A stretch of 20,234 nucleotides of DNA from Syncephalis plumigaleata. Taxonomy: Eukaryota; Zoopagomycota; Zoopagomycetes; Zoopagales; Piptocephalidaceae. Positions 7,789 to 18,381 of the stretch are shown in pieces. The notes under the pieces were generated by a model. It worked only from the letters and a program-made list of their open reading frames with translations, did not search any database and was not told where the DNA came from. The position numbers were made by a program, and so were the translations under genes. How positions within the stretch are numbered: position 1 is the stretch's first letter; every line of letters begins with the position of its first letter. Location: positions 1 to 20,234 of the forward strand of contig JAIXMF010000254.1 of assembly GCA_025201365.1 (NCBI GenBank). The letters are read 5' to 3'.

Positions 7789-9251
7789 ATGGGAGGTGGC
7801 GATCTTGTAAGTAATCTATCGCTAATCTTTATTATCAACTGGTACTGATCTAGCAATGTAGAATCTGAAAAAGTCCTGGCATACGGGCACGTTCCGTAAC
7901 CAGGAGATGGTATGGAAACGTGAACAGGAGGTTGCCGAAGAAAACAAGAAACTCGAACAGCTAAGAAAGGAGCTGGAGGAGGAGAGACAGTTGCAGGAGC
8001 TGCAACGAATGCAGGAGGCATCGGGAGGACGGTAAGTATACAATTAGGCTATGATTCTGACTGAGCCATCACTCGTGTATACTGACGATATTATCCGCCA
8101 ATGTAGGAAACGAACTGAACGACTGGAATGGATGTATGCAGCGGGACCTGGTCAGTCGGCCGCCACACGTAGTTCTGATCTCGAGCAGTATCTACTTGGT
8201 AAGAAACGAGTAGATGATATTGTAGATGCGGGACATACGGTAGACGAGGTAAGTTGTAGGCGAGCATTTAGCATGTATGTAGCATTTCTCATAACTCGGC
8301 ATTACTCGTAGTTATCCGAGCGATCTTCCTCGGTGTTCCAAAAGGCCATGAATCAACAGGCGAATAATGCGCGTGATATGTATGCCAAAGTCAGGGAAGA
8401 TCCATTGTTTCTAATCAAGAAGCAGGAGCAGCATAGTTTGGAGAGCATCATGAATAATCCTATTAAGATGAAACAATTGGCCGAGGTATGTATTTATTAG
8501 TTGTAGTTACTAGTGTAAGCATTCAATTAATACGATTTGCAACTACTATTAGGCAAAGAAACTATCCAAGAAGGATAAAAAGAAGGAGAAGAAGGATAAG
8601 AAAGAAAAGAAAGAACGAAGAAAGCATCATCATGATAGAGATAGTGATGACAATGATGCTGCCGTTCATTACAGACGACATGAACGAGATCATGTAGATA
8701 GACGAGATCGTCGTCATTCACGATCAAGATCACGATCACCATCATCTTCTAGACGTCATCGTAGTCCTGATCGTGGTAATAGCAGTAGTAGTAGTCATAA
8801 TAATAGTAATGGTAGAGCCATACGTGACTATAATCATGATAGACATCATTCAAAGAAGCTGTATTCACGATCTACAACATCGGCAGCAGAAGAACGAGCA
8901 GTCAAGGAAGAGGAGAGACAGCGTCGTTTAGCCGCCATGATGCAAGATGCAGACTCGCTGGATCGTGAACGTGAATCACGTCTTAGTGCCATATTGAAAG
9001 AAGAGGCGGATGAAGAGAAACGCAATCAAGAGGATCGACTAAAGAGTGGTCGCTACGGTACAGGACGAGATTTCCTAAGGTAAGTTGTAGCTAGCTGACT
9101 CTATCAGATGATATATATAATAATTCATTATTATTATTACTGTTATAGTCAAGCAAATCGTGCAGTATATGGTACATCTAAATCATCTAGTCTTGAGGAA
9201 CGAGTAAGACGTAGTCGTGGCAATTTACAACGTCAAAGTGTAGGCGAATAG
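7789..9251 (+). CDS. CWC25: Pre-mRNA splicing factor CWC25
   Basis: Spliceosomal protein that acts at the first transesterification step (family knowledge). Six exons: 7789-7806, 7862-8031, 8107-8248, 8312-8485, 8553-9079 and 9149-9251; 377 residues. The first exon codes only MGGGDL. The spliced start [20 protein letters not shown] and the following [19 protein letters not shown] and LEWMYAAGP form the Cir_N domain and the conserved N-terminal region of CWC25 (residues 1-80). [12 protein letters not shown] and NNPIKMKQL follow. The central part is Lys-rich, then Arg/Ser/His-rich ([17 protein letters not shown]), as in RS-type splicing factors. The C-terminus has a second charged helical region ([20 protein letters not shown]) and ends near [15 protein letters not shown]. 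All five introns are GT-AG, 55-75 nt. Tail-to-tail with TAH18, 139 bp apart. Confidence 0.93.
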
Positions 9252-9390
9252 AGAAAGATGAAGAAGACACGACGACAACTATACGTGGTTCTTTTTATTA
9301 TTACTATTCTAGTTTATCCATGTTAATATTTCTATTATCATTTCCATTAAAGTATCACAAATAATCGGTGTCACCTCTAGACGCGATCAT

Positions 9391-12082
9391 CTAATCCCAG
9401 CACTCTTGTTGATATCGACCGGTGCGTTTTAATGTAACAATTAGTTCACGCGCCTCTTGTTCCGATAGATTGCCTTGTTTCACGAAGACATCGCAGAATG
9501 CATCAATGACATCCTCTGGCATACGTTTAGATTTCCTATTCATATATATAAATAGATGTTGATATGTTAGCTATCATTTATAGTATGTGACAACAGTACA
9601 AGTAAACATTACTTACCCGCATACGTAGATTGATCCATGTTGATGCTGAATAGCTGTCCATATCAATGCTGCCTGTTTCATGATAACATGCTGTACGTAT
9701 TGCTTTTCATCCTATAACGTGTCAATATCTGATTAGTAAATGATGATAAATCATTTGAGATGAACGCGTGCTACTACACATACTTGATCACGCGAGAATG
9801 CCGTAAACAATTGTAGCGCACCTTTCTCGCACATTACTCGCCATTCATCGCTGAAGTAAAAGTCAGCCTGTTGATGTCGACAACCAAATATCAAAATATT
9901 GCCTAGTAATGTTAGGAATTAATAATTGTCTATTGTCTATTAGTATAACTTACTGTGTTGCTGTAAGGCTAGACGCTCTTCGAGTAAGGCACGCATAGGT
10001 GCTAGACCCAATCCTAAATGAATTAGAATGTCAATTAGTAATACGCAGATATATATATATATATATGTACATGATGACATTACCTGGTGCAATCAATATA
10101 ATGGGACCATCACTTGATGGTAAGCGTAATGTACCACGTCTAATCCATACCGACAATGCGCGTGTACTCTCCTCTAACAACTCGATATTAGTAATGAGTA
10201 TCCATGATGTCATTTCCTTCACTTACTACTATTACCATTGTTATTAATATCTATTGGTGGTAGATCAGCTAGCCATCGAGTGAATACACCGGTACGTGGT
10301 GTTGCCATTCGTGTACGATACTTGACAATACCAATAAGTAACTGGATTGTGTTGTCGTGCACCTATCCACATAGTAGATTAGCAATGATTATTATTATTA
10401 TTAATGATATTGCTACCTTTGACGATGAAGCAATAGAGAATGATCTAGGTCGTAGAATTGGAAATATTTCCAATAAATAATCGAGTGGAAGCTTGATTGA
10501 ATTAAAGTCTTGCAATACTTCAAATGCTGTACGCCGCATTCTATAGCAATAAGCGTATAGATCATCCTAGTATAGATGTATGTGTTTGTATATAATCGAT
10601 GACAATGTCAGTAGTGTGCATCTTCCACATAATCGATGCTTTTACCTGTCCTGCAGCAGTACTGAAATAGTGTAATTTCTCGGCATGCTCTGGATCTTCG
10701 GCAAAATGAGCAGTCAACTCGAAGAACGAGCGACGTGGCACGGAGAATATATCAAGCCAGCAACGACACAAATCGCGTAATGTCAATATAGCACTAATCC
10801 TACTCGGTAAAGGATAATCTACCAGTGACTATTAACTCACATTATAATTGAATGTGTCTCATTAGTGTTACATACCAGGATCCGTTGAATCTATTCGAAT
10901 CAATCGATCAGCTTGCTCTAATAGACCGATATGTTCAAGGAATGTCTCCACGTCTTTTGAGCAATTCTCAGGCATGATATCAATGATATCGCCTGGTTGA
11001 TACCTAACTCAATCATTAGCAATGATAGTACACGATTGAATGGAACACTTACGCCGGCAGTTGATCAAACTCGAGTTCTACCAAGCGTACATCTTGAAAA
11101 TGACTTTTCGGTGTAACACGTTGATTTCTAGTCAATCGTGCCAAATGATCTCCCGCATGCTGAGGTACAATTGTACTAGTAGATGATGCATCTTCATCTA
11201 CAAATCTAATAGTAAAACTAGATGGCAATGTAAGCTGAGTGATGTAAGCATCTAAGCGTCAATTGTACTAGTAATAAATAAATAAATGAAATGCAACAAT
11301 GATTACACTAAAGGATATAATACGCTATCGTCCATTTCACGTAATTCAACCGATAATGGGAATCGACTGGCTAGCGTCTCCCAAACGGCCTCTAGCCATG
11401 GATCTAATGCACCGTCAAGTCTATTAATCAATTGACGAGTTAGCTATCTAATGTGTGTATAGTAAGCTTACTACGTCATACTTACCCCAAGTAATGTTGG
11501 TCATCACCATCACCACGAGCATGGAATGGTTGAGCACCCAGTTGCTGTAGTCGTTTGTGCAACTTCTTTGCTGGATAATTAAATCTACCAAATGATTAGG
11601 ATTAGCCGAGATAGATATGTAACTGTTCGTCTACATACTTTTCATAAGATGAATCACCAAGACCAAACACGCTATACTCCAGTTGAGATAGTACATTCTT
11701 CGGCAGGTCTTTACGCAATAGGAAACGCCAGAATTTCTATTTATTTATTTGTTTATTAATATTAAAATAATCATGTAGAAAGTATCGTCTATCGCTTACT
11801 TTCATATTATCCGGTTCTTCACCCTGTCCCGTGGTAGACACTATAAATACAGCCAGTTTCTCCTCTACTAGTCGTGTCTAGTTTGTAAATGAATACAAAG
11901 TCATTCCAACGGTTAATCGTGTGTATAACGCGACAACTTACTCGGTCGTAATCGTCGAGTGCAAATAGCGCGGGCTGGTAGTGTCGACGCTTTGCTGCGC
12001 GTCGAATACGTTCGGCCACATCGGCAGCACAGCCAGTCTGCGAACCATAAAGAATGAGTAGACGTGGTCGTGTGGTAGACAT
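9391..12082 (-). CDS. TAH18: NADPH-dependent diflavin oxidoreductase TAH18/NDOR1
   Basis: Passes electrons from NADPH through FAD and FMN to Dre2/CIAPIN1 in cytosolic Fe-S cluster assembly (family knowledge). Fifteen exons: 12082..11942, 11877..11800, 11736..11639, 11584..11486, 11420..11309, 11234..11053, 11003..10876, 10818..10646, 10566..10417, 10362..10227, 10173..10084, 10013..9954, 9902..9784, 9711..9617, 9535..9391. They total 601 residues; yeast Tah18 has 623. Flavodoxin domain: LYGSQTG, STTGQGEEPDNM, VFGLGDSSYEKFNYPAKKL. FAD domain: LVELEF, YQPGDIIDIMPEN and RPRSFSIASS. NADPH domain: IAPGLGLAPMRALLEERL, ILIFGCRHQQADFYF, AFSRDQ and VCGKSKRMPEDV, ending in CWD. Intron 5 is the one uncertain junction: TTA|GTGTAA to CTCAG|CTT is used here, but GT|GTAATC to CTAG|T (11306 to 11218) also keeps the frame. 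Start at MSTTRPRLLILYG suits a cytosolic flavodoxin. Confidence 0.93.
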
Positions 12083-12563
12083 ACTTGCCGATAAAAAGTA
12101 AAATACTAATAATAGAAAAGAATGGAGCAATCATCTCTATTCATCTGATAAGAGGAAGTACTATGGGAATACGCATGACCAATCAGAGGACTCCTCATAT
12201 TTCTCAATGGAAATAAGAGAGGTAACTTTCTCATTAAATTCCGCTATCTTCTACATTGACTTGATGCTTAAGGGTGAGTTCTAAGCCGAATAGTTGTATC
12301 ATATTGTGGTGTAACATCATTTCATATGAGCATGCGTGTGCTATCTTTAATAACCGACCTCACTCCCATTGCGAATAAGCCGACCTATTAGACACGGGTA
12401 ACCGAGTAGACCTTAAACAACTATGGCGCAACCGTACATGAACATCAAAGGATATGTCAAGATCTAGTGCAAGGCGATGAGGCGACACATCTTGCCTATT
12501 CTTTATGGATATACTTGATCAATTTGGTGCCCTTCATAAGGCCACAGTTACCGCGATAAGATA

Positions 12564-12943
12564 GAATACATCTTTTTATATCATTATATATCGATGATAG
12601 TTACTAATGCTACAGCAAATAAATAGTATGTCCTAGTATACCATTGTAAACAAGTATATTGCTGGCTGGTGAGGTCATTTCGCCGGGGACCCATGCAAAC
12701 GGTTAGATGTCACCGACATATAATGATCCAACGAATTTTGTGACGGCAATGGACGGTGTAGATGCATACATACATGCGTGTGTGCGACATGGCCGCTCGT
12801 ACTGATGGTAGAAACCGGTAAGAGGCCTACCGCTGTCACAGAATATTAGTAGTTATTATGACGGGTCAAGCCCACGTGATGGATTAATTGTAAAACAATA
12901 ACAGGATTATACGAACTAGCATCATCGGAATACATCTTTTTAT
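12564..12943. repeat. 16-bp direct repeat pair
   Basis: GAATACATCTTTTTAT occurs at 12564-12579 and again at 12928-12943, 364 bp apart in the same orientation. The flanks do not extend the match beyond one or two bases. It could be a shared regulatory site, an old duplication, or chance in AT-rich DNA. Confidence 0.6.
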
Positions 12944-13109
12944 GTATACGCACACATATATATACATGCCTTAATAGGAATGCTTATTTTAAAGCCATTC
13001 CGTAATACTCGTTACATGCTCGTCTTTATTCTACACTCATTAAATAATCGTTGTAAGTTATACTGGATATTTGAGATATCCTTTCCCTGTCCCTCTTTTG
13101 TGGCTCTTG

Positions 13110-13110
<1 letters not shown>

Positions 13111-13143
<33 letters not shown>
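13111..13143. repeat. (CAT)11 microsatellite
   Basis: Eleven perfect CAT units in the upstream region of the 7TM gene. It makes a run of Ile codons in a short plus-strand frame that is not a real gene. Confidence 0.95.
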
Positions 13144-13374
13144 AAGCATTACTATACTCCTCTAGCTCTTGCTCGAACTATCCTTGCTCGCCTTTACTCG
13201 CCTACTCTCCTCTTCTGTTTCTTATTTGACGTTTCGATATAGCAATTCAAGTTGCACGTACACTTCTTTGCAATCACTCTAATTCTCATTTTGTATTACC
13301 TTTTTCTTTATTAAGCAAGTGCAATATCGCCACTTGATCCTCATTTCTTTTACACGTCTAGCATCATCCTTTAA

Positions 13375-13392
13375 TAACCATAACCATAACCA
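13375..13392. repeat. (TAACCA)3 hexamer repeat
   Basis: Three TAACCA units followed by the variant TAATCA, ending a few bases before the ATG of the 7TM gene at 13404. It looks telomere-like, but it is short and the common fungal repeat is CCCTAA, so it is listed as a simple repeat in the 5' UTR. Confidence 0.85.
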
Positions 13393-13403
13393 TAATCACT
13401 ACT

Positions 13404-15355
13404 ATGAAGTATTTACTATTATTGCAGTGCTGCATTATGAGTCTATTCATAATATCAGCGAGATGTGCTGTTGTCCTTACCAAGATGGATAAAACAATTG
13501 TCTCGAGTGACCCACCCAGTATTGCCTCGTTGCCATTTAATGTAACAGGCGTGTTGGTGAGACCGCTATTCATTGATGGTGAAAAGTGCAGTATCGAAAA
13601 GGCACCATCCGCCCATGTACGCATACGTGGTAATGGCACGGACGGTGACAGTGCCGTGATATTCATCCTAAGAATATCAACGGCTATAGAACGTGGCTGT
13701 GCCACTGTAGATGATGTAAGAAGTAGAAGCACAATAGTAGTAGTACAAATAGCTAAAGTACTAATCACTACTGCTATTGTAATAACGATAATAACAATAG
13801 ATTATCTCTGCTACCATTGTTTATAATCAGTGGGCTAATGATATCGGTATACCCGAGGTGAAGGCCATCATCTTACTTGACACGTTTACTGACCTAAAGC
13901 AAACACCTACCTGGCCATTCTTTGCAACGGAAACATTCCCCCATCGACGAGGCCTGCCCATTCCTGTCACTCTAATTCGTGCTGAGAATGTTCCAGAGAT
14001 CCGTAACACTGTCGACTATCAGCAGTCCCGAGTGATTGCGACGGTAACTCATGGTATGCATTCCACACACACACACATATATATATATATGTATGTATGT
14101 ATTCTCTATTTCTATACTCATCCTATCCTTATAGATCCAGGAAAGATCAATAGAGCACTATTCTCTAGCTGGTTTCAAACGCTGAGATGGGCATCTTTTG
14201 TCATCATTGTCATGTTCTTCCTGCATGCTTTTGGCAATATCATCTTCATTGCTATCTATGGTAAATTCGAATTTGATCTACGTACATTGGCATTCGCCTT
14301 GGCATTTATTTCAGTGATAAGTAAGTGGTTAATCATGACTATAGATAGTAAGCTAACCGATGATTACTCGTCAACCTGTTCGCTTTAGTGGCACTTGTCT
14401 CATTCCCCATGGAGCACCAGAGTATCGCATGCCAATTTATCACATGCGGTTACAATTTACTATTCACCATTTCCTATTACTTTTTACTAGCTATTTGGTA
14501 AGTGATCATTACAACCATAAAGTAGCATCATATTAATAATAGCATGATTGATCGACTATTAGGTACACGGCCAATTTCAGTGCTAAACTAAAGCGTCGCA
14601 TCATCATACTACGCTCCGTTATCCATATTAGTTTTGTCCTACAAATTACCGCTCGTATAGTTATCATCGTCACTTATGCGTTTGAGCTACTCGCGATTAC
14701 ACGCGAGAATTACGGCTTCATTTACGTTACCGCCAATTCCGTATTATTCATCACAGATGCATTAACCGCTATTATCTTTGCTTACTATGGTAATTATTCC
14801 ACTCTATCTGCACATACCACGTCCGCTGTAAACTAACAACTCGCTCTACTATTCCCTCGAGTGTAGCCTTTATCATTTACCAGCGTATGAATTATTGCGT
14901 GAATAATGCGGCTCGTAATGCATTGGCTCGTGTAAGTACAGTCATTGACGTATACCTACTATTATCACATCAAATGTATATACATATACTAACAATCATC
15001 ATGTAACATGTAGTTTGCGCTCATCTCCGTTGCTGCCTCGGCTACCATGCTTATCACGGGCATTCAATGCATGCTGTATAGCAGTGTTTATTGGTCTATC
15101 GTACCGGATAAGGTGATCGCCCGTCGTATTTACGGTATCATCTGTTTGACGGCTAAAGCAGGCGTTCTACTCTATATGTTTGGCATCAGGATGCCAGAAT
15201 ATCCGAGTATAATGTCGGAAACGTTCATCTCTACACCTTGCTATACCTATCGTATTCTATGGTGCGAGATCAAGCGACGTCTATCCACCAAGACATATGT
15301 TCAATCCAACACTTCAACCAGCACTCTCGTACCGTCATCTGTTCATGTATTTTAG
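13404..15355 (+). CDS. Orphan secreted-leader seven-transmembrane protein
   Basis: Function not recognised. Seven exons, 13404-13715, 13831-14053, 14135-14320, 14389-14497, 14563-14789, 14867-14931 and 15014-15355, give 487 residues in one continuous frame with GT-AG introns (65-115 nt). Residues 1-21 form a signal peptide (MKYLLLLQCCIMSLFIISAR). The ectodomain runs to about 195; GCATVDDWANDIGIPEVKAI followed by ILLD has the look of the end of a protease-associated (PA) fold (Cys, then a helix, then a hydrophobic strand). Seven hydrophobic spans follow at about 197-221, 227-246, 256-278, 297-323, 328-352, 375-400 and 411-433. Short basic loops (KLKRR, RRIYG) alternate with them. The tail is Ser/Thr-rich. 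The layout recalls ectodomain-plus-7TM families such as GOST or PA-domain membrane proteins, but I cannot assign it to one. Confidence 0.8.
14065..14101. repeat. CA/TA/GTAT simple repeats in intron 2 of the 7TM gene
   Basis: Adjacent (CA)n, (TA)n and (GTAT)n runs inside the intron at 14054-14134. Intronic low-complexity DNA, with no effect on the reading frame. Confidence 0.85.
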
Positions 15356-15530
15356 TGTATCCAGTACACTAGTTGCTCTACTCGTTACTTTTACCTTTTC
15401 CATCTTATCTATTAGCATTCCATGTATCATTATGTTCATTAACAGAAGAACGAGAGAGAGAGAGAAACAAATGGAGTGACTATATATTTATTAATAACGC
15501 TTAAAGAAAATCTAAACCATAAAATATTTT

Positions 15531-18077
15531 TTAAGAAGACATTGGATCATCGCTATCCTCTTCATCCTCTTCGTCTTCGTCTTCATCGTCTTCATCTTCT
15601 TCATCTTCATCTTCGTCATCTTCGTCATCTTCATCGCTATCCAAATCCTAAATCAATTCATTCACGTCAATAAACATTATTCAACATTCAATATATAAAT
15701 ATATATATGCTTACATCATCATCGGAATCGGCACCTTCAATAAGTTCAAGCATATCTTCATCATCTTCCGCGCCACTTTGTCCACTCATATCATCTTCTT
15801 CACCCTCGATGTACACGGATTCCGGTGCACCATCATCTTCCGGTTGTAGTTCATTGGGTCTCACGTCCACTTGACTTAATAGCAAATCGAGTCGACCCGA
15901 TAAGCGTAATAGACGACTATGATTATTGACGCGTGCATCAATCGTTTGATAGAGCAACGAGAGCTGTTGTACAACACTTGGCAACTAATACAAAGCATTG
16001 TCAATTCCTTTTCTTCTTCTCATTATTGTTATTATTAAGCTACATCATCAACTTACCGTAGCCAAGTAGGATGTATGATATAGGAGTACAGCCTTGATCC
16101 AAGTGCTATAGTGTCGTGACTGCAAGGGCGAGGCACGGAATCGTTCAATAAGCGTGTCTAGGAATGGTACAACCAATCGTGCGGGTAATCTACGCACTGT
16201 ATTATGCACTAGTTGCTGATTACTATGCGCCAAACAGCCAGTTAATAAATTCTGATCGTTGCTCTGTAACGCTTGCACCAAGACTTGTTGTAATGAATTC
16301 GCCTTTGGCACAACTACTGCTTTGTCGCCAGCTGCCTGAGTAGACTTGTTGTCTTTGTTTTTACTATCATTTACAGCTAGTTGACGTAATTGTTGCTCAA
16401 TTGTCATACCACGCGACTGTTTATAATACAGCAATAAGCTACATGGTTACTATCATTCTCTAATGTACTCACCTCTTTGTCGCCTTCTTCATCTGAATCC
16501 ACCTGATCTACTCCAGCGTTACCATTGACCATGACCGGTACCTCATTACCAGTTACAATCATGGCATTGTTTTCCTGATAAGCCGATGCTGCATTCTTCT
16601 AAGGAGGACTGTTAGTCTTGTTTATTTATTTCAACATGATCGAGTTTACCTTTGCATCAGCAGATATACCATTCTTTAATAGGGCACCTTGTTCATAGAC
16701 ACGTTTTAGATTCATCTCCTTGGGAGTATCCAATTCATCTGACCATGGTATGCCCTAAATAATAGCAATGATAAATATACATAGATATAGATATAGATAT
16801 ATATTGCATCTATTTACTTACTACTACTTCAAATTCTGGTTTCAAACTACTGCCACGCGCCACTAATATCCGAGAGGCATCGTCATTATGAGCATAGCAT
16901 GCTGCAATGGTTGGAATGGTGACATTCTCATCAGCCGTACTAGTGAAACGAACGACTGTAGCGGGTAGACGTGTGGCCATACGTTTCTTCTTACTGCTAG
17001 TTAGTGCCGATAATGCAGACTGACTAATATCCCGCCATAATGCAATTCTTCCATCAGCTGATACGGCCATCAAACTATGATCGAAAGCCAAGTCCATCTG
17101 AACGATATCATCATCAAATGACAATACTAATAGACATATACATGAGTATATATGAGTATATATATCTGTATTATTTATCTGTATTATTACTTACCGGTAG
17201 CAGCACCAATATCTGCTGAATCAGCTCGACAATCCCATACATTAATGGTACGATCATTCTCGGCACAAGTGGCACTCTTGTGACCATCCGACGTAAATAG
17301 GGCAGACTTCACCATAGACGCATGACCCGTGAAACTCTTGGTTACCGATTGTTTGCGTAGATCCCACATCTCCAACTTGTAGCCGGCCACCAGCAAGTAT
17401 CGTTGATCATGGCTCAGTTCAATGCTACGTGGATTAGACACGGTAGCCTTCCAGTCACGCTTCATTTGACCGCCACTTTTAGTTAATTCCCATTCTACTA
17501 GTTTACCATCATCGCTACAACTATAGGCGGTACATCCATCGTGCGTAAGTGCGATATCTCGTACAGCGCTAGTGTGACCACTTGATAGATAGTAGAGAGG
17601 TTGACCCGAGTTAACATTGTAGAACACGATACGACCACGATCAGTACCGAGAACAATGACCAATAGCTTGTCCTGACCATGTGCCGCTCCTTTCGCTGCT
17701 TTACGTTTTCTACCCTTTGATGCCAGCTAAATAATAGCAATATGGTTATTATTATATCAAGCAATGATAGACATCTTCTCCTAGTTACTTACAGCGTTTG
17801 CTTTATCACTAGCGGGATTATTGCTCGTCGTCACTGCACCCCAACCGAGTGAAGTAAGTTTCTCGCCGTTTTCAGATCGGTAATCACATTTCAACGTGCC
17901 AGTCTCCGTATCAAATACACGCATACGATGACAGTCGACAGCCAGGGTGACCAGTGCAAAGTAGGCAGGGTCAGGACGAGAGAACGCCGATAGTAGAGCT
18001 TCTTGTGCTTGTGCCACTACTTTACGGCCAACAGACCGATTACTCGTATCATTAGCGAATAGATTCGTTTCCCGCAT
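15531..18077 (-). CDS. UTP5: U3 snoRNP/t-UTP subunit UTP5 (WDR43 family)
   Basis: Nucleolar WD-repeat protein of the UtpA/t-UTP complex, needed for pre-18S rRNA synthesis and processing (family knowledge). Eight exons: 18077..17793, 17726..17195, 17126..16822, 16754..16650, 16598..16473, 16416..16057, 15984..15715 and 15647..15531; 699 residues. WD-type blades are seen as FALVTLAVDCHRMRVFDTETG, LGTDRGRIVFYNVNSG, SGHTSAVRDIALTHDG, CSDDGKLVEWEL, GHASMVKSALFTSDG with INVWD, and SADGRIALWRD. A basic KGRKRKAAKG insert is in blade territory. The Utp12 domain spans about 470-590 (LQQVLVQALQSND, RRLPARLVVPFLDTL, WIKAVLLYHTSYLAT, LSGRLDLLLSQV). The end is a long Asp/Glu tail coded by GAA/GAT/GAC repeats, finishing DPMSS. 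Introns of 51-72 nt, all GT-AG. Tail-to-tail with the 7TM gene, 175 bp apart. Confidence 0.93.
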
Positions 18078-18381
18078 AGTGAACGATACTAATCAATGGA
18101 ACGTGAACAGGTAGAATTAGCACGGACAACGTTATAGCAGTACCGACACTGTAGAACGAAAAGAAAGTGGAGTAGAGTAAAGGGTGATGTGTATGTGCGG
18201 GTGTGTGCCTTGCATATACACTACAAATAAAAAAGAAAAAAAAGAAAAAAAACCTTGCTCAATCATGATCACAGTATTTTGTTAATACGCTCGCTTTCTG
18301 TTATTTATAATTCAGACAAGTTAAAGGGAACATCACAAGTACAAATGATATTATTTATTTTCTATCCAATTAGTAAGCTTA
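18078..18381. other. Intergenic, UTP5 upstream side and FIGNL1 3' side
   Basis: Contains an A-rich run at about 18226-18252 and TG-rich bases near 18185-18210. It should hold the UTP5 promoter and the FIGNL1 3' UTR. The plus-strand frame through here is the complement of FIGNL1 exons and is not coding. Confidence 0.4.

Larger units (their letters stand above)
12083..13403. other. Long divergent intergenic region, no gene recognised
   Basis: About 1.3 kb between the starts of TAH18 and the orphan 7TM gene. I see no ORF of note, no tRNA (no GGTTCGA-type loop), no U-snRNA signature and no transposon ends. Between 12660 and 12850 the sequence is richer in G+C than the rest and has a few short inverted stretches. 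It holds a 16-bp direct repeat and two simple repeats listed separately. Confidence 0.5.

Noticed and set aside
8527-8745. Minus-strand ORF under CWC25
   Set aside because: Antisense of the Lys/Arg/His-rich exon 5 of CWC25; the sense frame is continuous over six exons.
12423-12467. Short ORF starting MAQPYMNIKGYVKI
   Set aside because: Only 14 codons, with no splice extension found and no motif; chance.
13375-13392. Possible interstitial telomere repeat
   Set aside because: Only three TAACCA units, and the common fungal telomere unit is CCCTAA; better seen as a microsatellite.
12083-13403. tRNA, snRNA or CRISPR in the long intergenic region
   Set aside because: Looked for T-loop GGTTCGA-type bases, U6/U4/U5 signatures and regularly spaced repeats; none seen on either strand.
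15476-15673. Plus-strand ORF rich in His, Leu and Arg
   Set aside because: It is the antisense reading of the Asp/Glu tail of UTP5.
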